Shown here one piece after another: positions 44,932 through 56,232 of a stretch of DNA of 64,000 nt. The stretch covers positions 248,001 to 312,000 of the forward strand of contig JAHQRK010000012.1 of the NCBI GenBank assembly GCA_019828595.1, read 5' to 3'. This stretch comes from Aphanomyces cochlioides (Eukaryota > Oomycota > Saprolegniomycetes > Saprolegniales > Verrucalvaceae). Below the pieces are notes generated by a model that saw only the letters and a program-made list of their open reading frames with translations, was not told the origin of the DNA and did no database searches. Made by a program: the position numbers and the translations under genes. The first letter of the stretch is position 1; each line of letters begins with the position of its first letter.

Positions 44932-46287
44932 TTACATGACAGCTTCGCTCAAACCCAAAAGCTCCGAATGCATGTCTCGAGTTGCATCGACACTCATGCC
45001 CGACTGTGTATACTCGTGGACAACACGCCGGTCGACTTCGGCTACTTTGGTGGCCAACATTTTCAAATACTGAGCGACAGAATCTGTAATACTCAGGGAA
45101 GCTATAGCTTGATCGATTCGCAACAATTCGTCCGGTGAGTACAGCGACTTTGTTACTGTGCTGCTGCTCCAATATTGAAAGGGATCACAAGCGTGGGGGG
45201 GCAGCTCATGGTTGAAATTTCCTCGTCGAGTCAAAAATTGAAAATGAAACTTTCGCTCATGGTCTTGTGGAGCATCAAAGGTTGGAAAGTGGGAGTTACT
45301 GTCCCACAAACCTATGCGGTCGACCGGGCTCTTGTAAAAAAAGTCGTCGGATGGCAATGAGATGCAACTGAGCTCCATAACTTTCATGCTTGAATGAAAG
45401 CTCATGTCTCTTAATGTTTTTTCACCAGACCATCGGTAAACGGACGACATACAATCCCAAGCAATAGCACCATCAGCTGGAGTTTTCGGGGAAAATGGGA
45501 TGAACATTGAGCACTGCTCGTTCAAGCTCAGGACCGACGACACCAAATTAATTGCTCGCCGTCCGTCTTGTTTTGACTTGTCAAATACCCCTGTTTGACT
45601 CTTGAGAGGATACCTGAACTCCAACGATCAGACAGCATAATCTTAAATCTGCTACCTCTCGTCTAAGCCAAAGCAGCAAGTAATTGTTGACGGACATTCT
45701 TCCTCCACGTATCGCATGACTTCCGATGCAAACCCACCCCATGCTGAATCAATATCAACAATGCATTGAATACCCTAGTTTCATCATAAACATCATATCA
45801 CAAATACATGACGACATACCTGCATCCTATCACATTCTTCCAATGCAATGCGAACTGCATCACAGGCATTTTCTACCGTTTCCCGTCTGATTTTCCCATC
45901 AGAGCCAAGCAGACCTTCATAGTAATTGTTGAGTGGATCGAAGCTGCGGAATTCATTCACTTCGATCATTGAGCGAGCTGACAGTACACTGGTTGTTCTC
46001 ATTGCATCGTCGCTGTCTTGAGCTACAATTTGAACATTTCCTTCCCATAGATTGCACTCGCTCGAACGGTTTTGAGCACTGCTGGTCTTGTTGAAGTCGC
46101 CTTTGCAACCAAATGCAACAGCTCGAGGATGACAGCCCCTCCGCTTATATATAAGCATCGCATCCAATTCTTCACGTTGATCTTCTTCTACTCTCCCATC
46201 TTCATTCTCCCGCAACGCGCTTTGCCAGAGATTTTCCGCCAAGCGGTTGCTCGCTTCGCCAAACTGGAGTGTGACCACTTCGCGCAT
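44932..46287 (-). CDS. Misato/DML1-like protein
   Basis: Predicted 422 aa from three exons: 45820-46287, 45656-45774 and 44932-45613, with introns of 45 and 42 nt. The N-terminus MREVVTLQFGEASNRLAENLW is the tubulin-like opening of the Misato/DML1 family. A segment starting GIQCIVDIDSAWGGFASEV follows in exon 2, then YPLKSQTGVFD in exon 3. Misato proteins are tubulin-related, act in mitochondrial distribution and spindle/chaperonin functions, and are usually 450-570 aa, so this one is slightly short. The start is the first ATG in good coding sequence. Family assignment rests mainly on the N-terminus. Confidence 0.72.
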
Positions 46288-46796
46288 GTCAAATGAATGG
46301 AGATATGTTTCCGTTATCCGGGTAATGGTAATTATACGGACAATTGTCTTTTTGATGGAATTCTGCAGGACATGACAACAAGAATCACTTCTTCACCACC
46401 ACACACGCCAAGAATTGCACACGATTTCTAGAAAAGCAAGTGTCCAAGTCTATGCAACTTCGTGATGGCTCCAAGCAACCCCCATTTTGGTGCGTCTTCT
46501 GTGACAAAGAGATCAATGACACCCAGCATTTCACCACCAAGCAACATATAGGTCGAACACGGCGATTTTGCAGGAAATATCGATGCAAATTTGATCCCAT
46601 CTTTGTGGAACACGAACAGCCAACTACGGGACTTGATTCATGACGATATAAGATGTGATTGAAACAGACTAATAAACAGAAAACCCAAGAGACAGCTCCT
46701 GCCCAGCCATATTCATGCCACATTCCATGCAGATAGAGTGCTACGTTGGAAAGCAATGCATGAACATTGACGTGGAGCAATAAATAACTTTTTAGG
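46288..46796. other. Intergenic between Misato and cyclin genes
   Basis: Holds the Misato 5' region and the cyclin 3' region. The only notable content is the small ORF at 46452-46643, listed separately. Confidence 0.5.
46452..46643 (+). CDS. Possible small Cys/His-rich protein (63 aa)
   Basis: A short ORF from ATG 46452 encodes a Lys/Arg-rich peptide with WCVFCDKEINDTQHFTTKQH, a C-x2-C...H-x5-H pattern loosely like U1-type zinc fingers (the spacing is shorter than usual). It may be an exon of a larger unannotated gene or a chance ORF. No partner exon could be placed with confidence. Confidence 0.25.
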   Translation: MQLRDGSKQPPFWCVFCDKEINDTQHFTTKQHIGRTRRFCRKYRCKFDPIFVEHEQPTTGLDS

Positions 46797-48062
46797 TTAA
46801 GAGAAATATCCAAAATTGTTGTTTATGGACGTGTACTTGTCCGGAACGATGCATTGATACAAGGGAGGCAAGAGGATTTCACGCTCCCTTTCAGGTTCAT
46901 ACTGAGGATCGTCGCACACAGGTTGTTGCGGTTGTTGGGCGGCCAGGGGAAACATAAAGATGGAGTTATAAGCAATTGTGGTGGATGCAACTTGAACGGC
47001 ATAACGATCTTCCTTGGGGATCTTGTTGAATTTCGATTGCACTGTCGAATGGACTGAAAATGGCAAAGGGGAGGCAGCGTATGGAAGGTATTGTTGGATC
47101 CAAGAGACGCAGTCCCACACATCTTCAGGCTTGAGCTGTAGAAAATGCGAAAGCGCATACAAATTGTGACCAGGCGCCATTAAGAATAACGACGCAGCAG
47201 CCATCATGCTTGGAAGAAAGTGCAACGAGTTGGAATCAAGCAACGATACATCCAGCAAGTTACACGCCAAGTGAAACACGTTAGCTCGCTCGCATTCGCG
47301 AACCCGCGTTTCATTCTTCGAGTCGAAGACCTCATACTCATGACCATAGCCAACATAGCAAGGGGAGTTTTGCACAGGCTCTCTGTACAATCCAAGTCCC
47401 TCAATTGTCACGAGAAGCCACGATACGGCAGTCGCAGGGTAGAGCTTCCAGTCGAGCAACTTGAGCATGGCTTCTTCCTCAGCAACAACCTCTTCCTTTG
47501 TGGTATAAATGGACTGCTTTGGCTTTGACTTCTTAGCCGTTTTTGTCTTGGAATTTGCTCGCTTACGTTGCGGCGTATCCACAAATTCCCCACTTTCACG
47601 TTGCACGGCTTCAAGAATATCCTGAATCGATGGGGGATTCACCTCTTCGATTTTGCTTGCAATGACTATCGACGCCGCGACAAAGAGCACGTTGGGGTGT
47701 TCAGGGGTCTTGACATTGAATGGGTGTGTTGGATACATCTGACCGCGCTGAAAGAGGTTGATAAGGGAGACACGTGTCAAGTACGAGCATGCCAAGTGGC
47801 ATGTCTCCCGCTTCAACGCGAGGGAGCTGGCTATCCCAACGATACGATGCACGAGTCGTGCCCTCGACACATGAAACGTCGACCACTCTGCACTCGTGAG
47901 GGAAGGCATATATCCTCGAACAGAATAGCTCTTCTCGACTTCACGGAGGCGATAACTTCGAACCATGTCAAAGTCTAATTCAATCGCATTTCTGGTCATC
48001 TCGTGCCCCATTTTCGTGTCAGCCAGCCGAAACTCGTTCGCTTGATACAGTCCCGAATACAT
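46797..48062 (-). CDS. A/B/E-type cyclin
   Basis: 421 aa in a single exon from ATG 48062. The cyclin box spans about residues 60-230: ALKRETCHLACSYLTRV (helix 2-3), NVLFVAASIVIASKIEEVNPPSI (helix 3-4) and EEAMLKLLDWKLYPATAVSWLL (helix 5). A second, diverged cyclin fold probably follows (~235-360). Between helices 4 and 5 lies an insert of ~35 residues with a strongly basic run (about 164-183, starting TPQRKRAN), which resembles a nuclear signal. Cyclins activate CDKs. Helix 5 resembles A/B/E types, but the subfamily cannot be fixed by eye. No destruction box is obvious at the N-terminus. Confidence 0.82.
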   Translation of the reverse strand: MYSGLYQANEFRLADTKMGHEMTRNAIELDFDMVRSYRLREVEKSYSVRGYMPSLTSAEWSTFHVSRARLVHRIVGIASSLALKRETCHLACSYLTRVSLINLFQRGQMYPTHPFNVKTPEHPNVLFVAASIVIASKIEEVNPPSIQDILEAVQRESGEFVDTPQRKRANSKTKTAKKSKPKQSIYTTKEEVVAEEEAMLKLLDWKLYPATAVSWLLVTIEGLGLYREPVQNSPCYVGYGHEYEVFDSKNETRVRECERANVFHLACNLLDVSLLDSNSLHFLPSMMAAASLFLMAPGHNLYALSHFLQLKPEDVWDCVSWIQQYLPYAASPLPFSVHSTVQSKFNKIPKEDRYAVQVASTTIAYNSIFMFPLAAQQPQQPVCDDPQYEPEREREILLPPLYQCIVPDKYTSINNNFGYFS

Positions 48063-48908
48063 CTTTCGGAGCTTGTGCTAGCAGGATAATTTAAAGCGTC
48101 GCTCGGTTCTTCGACGACGGCTCAAGCGCTCGGACCCGTCCCTTGTCTTTCGTCTCCCGCTCAGGCGCTCTGTGGTCTATACAGTATGTATGAAACAAAT
48201 GACAAAGCAAGTTGCAAATTTTTCCGTCAAATAGTGTGCATTCTCATTGGAGAGCTTCCTGAAACCTCTGAAATATAATAACTATGATAATTAATATTTT
48301 GCACCAACGACAAGTTTCACTCACCAATACAATGAAGACCTCAAGGCGTTGGGAATATCATGCCCATTCAATCAATCATCTAGGCAAAAGAGCACCTATT
48401 CTGTAGTGGCTTTCCTTGCTGAAAGGATGTTTTAAGGCCACCCACTTGACTCTTGACTAATTTGATGTGAATTGTTGTGATGGTGGATTGTTCGTCGAGG
48501 AGGTAGCTGACAACGCTCAATACATTGACGTGGTCGTTTAAATTGTAGATAAAATTGAGTGGATGCCAAGAGAAATCGATACCATTATTTCTATCTCATC
48601 AAAAATGGGTAGAGTCATTGCGGAATCTCTTAAAATTTTGCTGAAATGTTCGTTGTTGTCTCAATCTTGGACGAAGTGTTACGCACTTCCTTCACATATT
48701 AATACCTCTAAAATATTATATCTTACGTAGAACGATGCAGATTGTATGCTAAAAAGAAATACATACCTTGAACGAATGACTTGAAAATTGTATTTGACGA
48801 TCAGTAAGCGAATTTAAATCGTGGCTTTTCTAGATTCCAACAAATAGAAATAAAATAATGTGAAAGCTTGCCGATTGGCTGAAGAAAAATTTGAGCGGCG
48901 CGCAACCC
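48063..48908. other. Intergenic, no gene seen
   Basis: A divergent intergenic region between the cyclin (-) and PIG-H (+) genes, presumably with both promoters. It is AT-rich in the middle. No convincing ORF or RNA gene was seen. Confidence 0.55.
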
Positions 48909-49638
48909 ATGGACTTGCGAATCACAACGTATGGAACAGATGCAAGGGAATACACTTTGGTCTCCAAGGGATCCAATGCTCAAGGATATACAATCCTTCT
49001 CGCAGTGCTATCTCTGCTCATGAATGTCGCTCTCTTGTCAGTTGTATTTATTCTTGTGTCCCCGATCGTGCAGCCATACCTTTCAAAGACTGGAGCGATG
49101 GCGTGGTTATCTCTACCAAAGCCACATTCAGTGCAATCTGTTCTATGGATAGCGCTTCCTGTCTTTGCTATTTGCTTTTTTCTGAAGAGTTCTTTTGGAA
49201 GCACCGTCATTGAAGGTAAGCGACATCAAAGATGGTGCAGCAATGACGTAATGCTATTCCATCGTGAATAGAATCGGTCTTGGTCATTCCACAGATTGGA
49301 GTCCAATTGTGCAAAAAGCAACGAAATGGCCATGAAAAGTTTATGGTACGCTTTCTTACCAGGCGAACTTTACTCTCTCAATAGTTTCTCGAAGCCACCA
49401 GCATCAAAGCGGTCGTGATCAACGAAGCGATTACTTTTTCTGATGTGATTTATTACCTCGCGTTCATTGTGCAAGATGAAAGTAAAATGATTCTTGCTTT
49501 CGAGGTAGGAAAACTAACTTCGTTGTTTGAATTCAGGTTGTGTAGGCTTTCCGGCCTCGAGTAATCGCTTTACAAAAGATTTATCGTGGCACGAAGCAAT
49601 TGCTCTTTCCAGACGACTCGAAAATGTCCATGCTTTGA
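48909..49638 (+). CDS. PIGH: PIG-H: GPI-GlcNAc transferase subunit H
   Basis: Predicted 197 aa from four exons: 48909-49215, 49272-49345, 49385-49504 and 49546-49638 (introns 56, 39 and 41 nt). Two hydrophobic stretches near the N-terminus (from YTILLAVLSLL and from SVLWIALPVFAICFF) form the membrane hairpin. The conserved PIG-H domain reads EESVLVIPQIGVQL, FLEATSIKAVVINEAI and IYYLAFIVQD, then AFRPRVIALQKIYRG at the C-terminus. PIG-H is part of the ER complex that adds GlcNAc to phosphatidylinositol in the first step of GPI-anchor synthesis. The ATG at 48909 is the first in frame. The length fits the family. Confidence 0.87.
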
Positions 49639-49835
49639 AAGACAACTCTTTGAAGGACTCGACTCTGTAGCCTTTGAAGCCCCTCGGCCGTTGCTGGCCA
49701 TAGATTGAGATAGTTTGTTCAGTACAATCCCTAAAAGATTGAATGCACATTGTGCTTCGAATTCATTTCTCTCCGAAATATCGCTATAGATGACCATTAT
49801 CCGTCTGTGCTTCTCCCATCAAGAAAAGTTCTGAC

Positions 49836-52784
49836 ATGAGCACTTTTGAATTTGCGCGCGAATTTTTTTATCTGGATCCGGATAAACAAGGTCGACGAGA
49901 TGATCGAATTGAAAATCGAGCAATGAGAAGCGCAACCAGAGGTGACAGTCACCAAGTCAGCGGAAGCCAAAGAGACTTTCATTTATCCTCTTCTAGTGTG
50001 GATCGATTCCTTTTAGAACATGGGCTAGATATAAGCACCAGTTCATTTGCACGAGAGGAAAAGGAGTCAACAATGCTTTCCATCGCGCCAAGTGAAAAAC
50101 AAGATCAGCCACTCTCGCTGCATGATTTTGCACCGCTCAATGAGGATCTACAGCAATCAATGCAGTCAGCTGGCACCAGTCAAGTCCATGGACTCAACAT
50201 GAGTTCTTCAAGCAGTGATTTGGCAAGCAGATCCAAGAGTTCAATCAGGGCATCCAACTGGACACAAAGTCCTTTGTCAAAAATCTTTTCCTTTGAAAAC
50301 GAATCCGGACCACGGCCGTCGCCGTCGACAACGAGCAGTGAACGAAGGAGACTTAGCACCACACAAGCAGATTCTATCAGCGTATCGAGAAATCCGAACG
50401 ATTCTTCTATGAAAGCAGAAGAGCTAAGCCACGATTTGCATGAAAGTACAACAATATCAGAGAATACACGCAACGACGAGTGGACCGCACTTAATTCCCT
50501 GCTTCTTCAACATGGATTTCCTTGTGTCGATATGGTTTCCTCTCCGATAGGAATGTTGCCAGAGAAGACTTCATTGATTAACGTCGTTCACGATCTTATT
50601 TCTCAACTGGAACGGCAAAGACAGGTAATTCAACTCTCTCCCCCACTGCCTCACTCATAAATGGCTATAGACTGTTCAGGATTTGATTCAGGAATCTACA
50701 ATAAATTCAAAGCAACAGCAGAGAACCGAAGCAAATCTTGCAGCCAGTGAAAAGAAACTTCAAGAAATGAGGCAATCATTCGACAATGCTCAGCGTGAAA
50801 TCGAATCATTAAAGGTATCATAAAAAGAGTTCACGAGTCTGAACTCTCTTCTTCCAGGTGGACACCAAAGAAGTGAAAGTCAAGTTTGAAAGTGACGTAA
50901 AGTCGTTGAAAAATCAAAAGTTCAAGCTAGAGCAACAACTTAAGATCAGTGAGCACCGAGTAAAAGCCAAAGAAACACTCCTTGAGAGATTACAAAACAA
51001 GCTACAACAGCAGATAGACAAGGAAGAGTTTTCTAAATCCCGAAACCAAGATGTCTTTCGCAAAATACAACAACGAGAACCGCGCAAAACTAGCCCATCC
51101 GATTTGAAGTCGATTGAATTGATCGGCATGTACGAAAATGAACGAAGCCACTTGAACGACGAGATTGCTCAGCTGCGAAACCAAGTTCAGGAATTATGCA
51201 GTGAAGTTCGCGAGAAAGAAAACATAATATCCCGCGCAAGTGGCGGTGGTATCAACATCAAAGATCATGATTCTTTACTGCATCGGTTGGAACAAGCGCG
51301 ATTTGAGCAAGAGCAAGTAACCAAACAGTTGCGTCTTCAAGAAAGATCTATCCATGAAAAGATGAAAAACATCGAAGCCGAGTTACAGCAGTCAAAACAA
51401 GTTATCCAAGAGCTGAGGGAAGAGAATTCCAATCTGCATCTCGAAGTCGAAGCTCGACCAACAATTCGCGACTACAAAGCCACTCAGCGTCGCGCTTTGC
51501 TACTTGAGCGCCAATTGAGTAGTCAAACGCTTACCATGAAAGAAGCAAACAACATTGAAGAGCTCAGGAAATACATCGAAACTGCAGAATTAATTCGTCG
51601 GGACAAGACAAACGCCAAGCTCCAACTAAACAGATTAAACACCTTACCGAAAGACACCTGCGTCGAGGTACGGAGTGATCAACTGCTTAATCAAACTGAT
51701 CGCTAGATCATTCAAGATATATGCCGCCAGTTGGAACTGACAGATATCACATTAATTGGCCCAAGCGTGGCAAAGATGATTTCAGTGGTACAAGCCATAC
51801 CGCGTCTAGAGAAATTTATTCGAGATGTGTGCACTATTGCTGCATCCAAACCAACTTCCTCCCTCGAAAGCGTACTTCACGCACTTTCTCGTTGGAAACA
51901 AGACACTAATATCTTGAATACATTGCAGGCAAGTCAGCTAAAATATCAGGAGCATTTACATCTTTGTAGAAATATGCTGCAGATAGCTTTCAGATACTGG
52001 CTAGTCGACGAGAAAAGTCTTTTCAACCTGTTGAAGGCGCCACAGTGTATTCGGTATCCCATTCACTTATGCTTTCGCTAAACTTCTTTAGCAAGCTCTA
52101 AAAGCCATTGAGGAACTTGTCGAATTTGAATCACAATTTCTGGAGGAGCAAAACATGTATCACTTAGCAGCGGAAAATGTACAGGTACAGCGAAATCTGT
52201 GTAATGCTTGTAGCTTAACGACTCTAGAAACAACCTAACTTGCTCGTGAATCGCATGGTCCAGCACTTTCGCCACTTGTTTGGAGTAAAAACAATGGACG
52301 GGGTGTTTCCAAAGATCAATGTACGACGAGCAAGAAAGCAAGTCTTGCTGATAATGAATCGTAGGAAGTATTTCTTTTCGTCAACGAGATGAACAACGCC
52401 TTGGCTAGTATCAAGACCACGTTGGGTTTGGGTAATGGCTCCACCAATCATGCATCCTCATCGAAAAATCCTAGCACATGACGTTTCTGTGTCGAATGCA
52501 TTGATTGCTTTAAAAGATCATCTGGAAACTGCGCGACCACGTCCTATGCCACGACACACTGAAAACTACGTCGTTGCGAAGAACGAGGAAGTGGCAGGGC
52601 TTGCTCAAGTGCGACAGAATCACATGATTTTGAAAGAATTAAAACATGTTTTGGGTGCTCAGACCTTTGAAGAGCTCGTACCCCGTGCACAGAGGTATAT
52701 TCAACCAAGAAGCTAACCATCTAACAATGCAAACAAAGGTTGATGGAACTTCTCAGTATCTCAATCCAAAACACAACAAATTAA
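49836..52784 (+). CDS. CEP70: CEP70-like centrosomal/basal body coiled-coil protein
   Basis: Predicted ~852 aa from ten exons: 49836-50624, 50671-50814, 50858-51667, 51707-51928, 51970-52044, 52092-52184, 52228-52320, 52365-52431, 52475-52694 and 52739-52784; introns are 39-47 nt. The N-terminus is low complexity, then DEWTALNSLLLQHGF, a long coiled coil (about 265-560), EARPTIRDYKATQRRALLLE and LTDITLIGPSVAKM. C-terminal regions include VQHFRHLFGVKTMDGVFPKI, NEMNNALASIKTTL and LKELKHVLGAQTFEELVPRA. CEP70 binds gamma-tubulin and organises centrosomal microtubules, consistent with a flagellated life stage. The fourth intron (51929-51969) starts with GC (CAG|GCAAGT), and its exon neighbours were chosen for frame and intron size, so that part is less certain. 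Confidence 0.8.
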
Positions 52785-52902
52785 TTCCTTTCAATGTTGA
52801 TAGTTTACTTTCGTCCGTTGTACCATTTCCTCTGCGGTCAAAACTTTCCAAATGTGCCATCACAATCCCGACATGATAGTGATGACAGTACCGAAGACCC
52901 GA

Positions 52903-53645
52903 CTATACGATAGCTATTGCCTTGTTTGAGTGAATTTGAGCATCACCAAACAGTTTGTTCCACATCTCCAGTAATAATGAAAATGGCCTAAAAATCGTCA
53001 ATGACATGTCGTTGGCGGAGACATTTACCTGGATATGATGTCGAACCATTTCGTGGGGGCCTCGCCTCCGTTGACGTATCGAATGTACAAATACGCATGG
53101 TGGTTTTGGCCGTTGATGAAATAATAATCTGAATTGGATCAGGATAGCCACGATTAGACAAACTTACCTTCCAAGAAGCGCAATCTTTGAAATCCATTCT
53201 TCTCGTAGAACCGAATGGCACTAGCATTGTCGGCTTTGACGTGCAAATACAATGCACAGCACGAGGGGGTCATTTGCGCCTCGTGGATGCACGTATTCAG
53301 TAACACAGACGCAATGCCTCGGCGGCGATAATCTTGCCGCGATCCCAACGTGAGAATATACATGAGCGTGCCTTCTTTAGATTGAATCAAGTACTTGTCT
53401 TCCGACTCTTCCGATCTTTGAATTTGAGCTGTCACAGCGCCAATAATGTCTTCGTTAGACAGAGCGACTTGCGTAAACAATGGCTCGCCATTCTCCCATA
53501 GCCCTTGACCAGCATTGTGATAAAACGAGTCGTTGTATCGGATGGGAAACCAGTCTTCATGTAAACATTGGAGCTGAGGGATATCCCTCGCTTCAAGTCG
53601 ACGGAGAACAATGCATTGGGGTTCAGCTTCATTTCCCGGGTGCAT
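52903..53645 (-). CDS. NAA60: N-alpha-acetyltransferase 60-like (NAA60/HAT4)
   Basis: Predicted 220 aa from three exons: 53168-53645, 53029-53128 and 52903-52987 (introns 39 and 41 nt). GNAT fold: LRRLEARDIPQLQCLHEDWFP, PIRYNDSFY, then the acetyl-CoA loop SRQDYRRRGIASVLL (~102-116), LHVKADNASAIRFYEKNGF and, across intron 1, LEDYYFINGQNHHAYLYIRY. The order and the FP(I/V)RY motif fit NAA60, which acetylates N-termini of transmembrane proteins at the Golgi (family knowledge). The C-terminal helix after YVNGG may mediate membrane binding. It is convergent with CEP70, 118 bp away. Confidence 0.85.
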
Positions 53646-53814
53646 ATTCAGGCATTAACGCACTGGGAGAGCGACCAGGCACTTGAGATCTCGGGTTGCT
53701 TGTTTGCTTCTCGGTGCTTCTTTGCACTGAGCGCGGTCCTTGATGATTTTTCTTAGGCAACTTGTCATACTTTATAAAACTACTACCTGTCAAATATTAT
53801 AGCGTGGAATCGCA

Positions 53815-55526
53815 ATGTATCATCGAGCAGCACGTCGGATTCTACCTGCTGGAGTCACCTCCAAATCGCTAGGATGGCTTCAGCGTAGCACCAAATGCAA
53901 TTTTGCAACAAATTCTAGTCTCGCTTCGCGTTACCGTTGCTCGAGCTGTGGCCATATTCATGCAAAATGGCAAGGCCAGTGTGGAAATTGCGATGGATGG
54001 AATTTGCTCGAAGAGTTCAATGGTCAACCCCAGCGACGTAACAATGCTCGAGAGTGGGTTCGACAAACGAAACCTGTACGCGTGAGCGAAGTGGAATCCA
54101 GCGGTGACACACGGCGTATTCAACTTGGCGATGCAGAAATCAACTGGGTATTTGGAGGTGGCATCGTGCCAGGATCACTCACCCTGCTTGCGGGACCACC
54201 CGGCATCGGCAAAAGCACAGTACGAATACTACACACAAGAACATTTTTAATTGGAAGATTTCTAGCTGTCTTTGCAAATTGCTCACATGATGTCCAGTAC
54301 AAACAAAGGATCTATCCTGTACATTTCTGGCGAAGAGAGTGTGATGCAATTGAAAATGCGCTCGGACCGATTGCACATGCAATGCCCCGACCTCTATTTG
54401 GCAAGCGAAACCAATATCGAGACAATTGTCCAACTGATTCAATCATGGGGAGATGTCTCCCCTTGTCGCGGTGTCGTTGTCGACTCGATTCAAACAATGT
54501 ACTCATCCGAGATCAACTCCACCGCTGGTATGTCGCGGTCGACATCTGAATTCCTCACAACAACCCAGGCAATGTAAACCAAGTGAAAGAATGTACGCTG
54601 CAGTTGTTAAGTGTATGCAAAGTATTCTCTGCTCCTATGTTTGAGGTAAATCTCACTTCTGCTCTAGGCATCCAATATTCCAATCATCATCATTGGCCAC
54701 ATTAACAAAGGCGGTGATATTGCAGGGCCTAAGGTCTTGGAGCATATCGTCGATACAGTCGTTCAATTGGAAGGGGATGCCGACAGCTCCAACAGATTCT
54801 TGCGTTGCACAAAGAACCGCTTTGGAACAACCAATGAAGTTGGCGTGTTGTCCATGACAGATGAAGGGTTGATTCCTCTCAAGAACCCACTACACGCATT
54901 TTTGAGCTCCAGTACATCCTACAACACACTTCCTGATAAACAACGTGGATTAGACAATGAAACCTTGGACGGTGTTAGCGTCACCATAGCTGTGGAAGGA
55001 TCCCGCCCCATTCCTGTCGAGATTCAAACACTGTCCAACGTGTCGTTTGATGATCGGATGAGCTGCAGATGCCGTGGAGTCTCGTACGACAAGGTTCAAT
55101 TGATTTTTGCCGTGTTGGAACGCCGAGCCAAAGTGTCTTTCCGCGCTACATCTGTGTTTGTCAACATTGCTGAAGGTTTCTTCCTCAACGAGCCCAGCGG
55201 TACGACGACTATATCATCCTGTGTCGATCGTCGTCGTTGTAGCCGACCTGGCCCTTGCTGTTGCCCTAGCAAGCTCGGCAACAAATCGCCCTGTTCTGCC
55301 AAGCTCTATTTTCTTGGGTGAACTTGCGTTGTCAGGAATACTTCGCCCTGTTATGAAATTGGAACCAAGATTGGCCGCCGCGAGTAAAATTGGAGTCGCC
55401 AATTGTGTTGTTCCTCGAGCTAGTGGCGAAGAAGCTAGACGAATCATCCGAAAATATTCATCGACCATGAAAATTCATGAAGTTGACACCTTGGTGGAAG
55501 CCTTGGCAATAGGCTTGCTACGATAA
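53815..55526 (+). CDS. radA: RadA/Sms DNA-repair ATPase, probably organellar
   Basis: Predicted 511 aa from five exons: 53815-54219, 54266-54527, 54569-54621, 54668-55199 and 55243-55526 (introns 46, 41, 46 and 43 nt). An Arg-rich N-terminus of ~35 residues looks like a mitochondrial presequence. Then come the C4 zinc finger (Cys ~42, 45, 56, 59), Walker A GPPGIGKST (127-135), Walker B-type RGVVVDSIQ, the RadA signature KNRFG (289-293) and a Lon-protease-like C-terminal domain ending VDTLVEALAIGLLR. Bacterial RadA drives branch migration in recombination. The family is bacterial in origin and occurs in organelle-bearing lineages such as plants. The domain order is complete, so function is likely. 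Confidence 0.9.
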
Positions 55527-56232
55527 CCATACAGCTACAGTCATCACATAGCGTTGCATTAAACGTTGTGAACTTTAATTGCAGTTTTGCATGGAAAATT
55601 GTTTGTCCCCCAGGTGCTCACCAGTGCACAAGAGCAACTTATGAAAAGTCTAAAATGAGGACTTTACTAGATCCATGTCTTTTCGTCGAAGCTTGCTGCT
55701 TCATATCCACCGACAGTCTAATCAAGCGACAATTTCCGAGTGGAAAATATGTGAATCGTCGGCTAAGCTCAGACAGTTTAGGCAGTCGACGTGCTACTGA
55801 TTACCGACTTTGCAGTCATGTGGACTTAAACATTACCGCAAAAATGCATCAGCTCAGACTGGTGTGCAGTTGATGTCACTATGGCAAGCTCAGTGCAAGC
55901 CAAATAAGTGATTGAGCCATCAACGATTTCCACGAAGTCTGAATCGACAACACGATAATAACCCCAGTGTGTGGACAGAATTTCAATCTTTGACGAATGC
56001 GCATCCATGACACCTTTTCAGTTGAAATTCCTGTTGCGGTGCCGTTTCAATGTGCATGCTGTGATGAAATCTTGTTGAAATGACTAATATTAGGACCGAC
56101 GGAGGAATGTACAAACAAATCGAAGCATTTACAATGCAGATAACATTTCTTTCAAGAGTAATGCCCTTAGCATAACGTCAATCTTTAGCAGAACCTTTCA
56201 CTCAAAAAGTGCTTATGAGCCATGCCACTGCT
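55527..56232. other. Intergenic, no gene seen
   Basis: Sequence between the convergent RadA and CPT2 3' ends, longer than other convergent gaps here. Only short open frames without recognisable content. Confidence 0.5.

Noticed and set aside
55568..55873. 101-codon plus-strand ORF after RadA
   Set aside because: It has no ATG-initiated conserved content and no family resemblance; it is probably chance.
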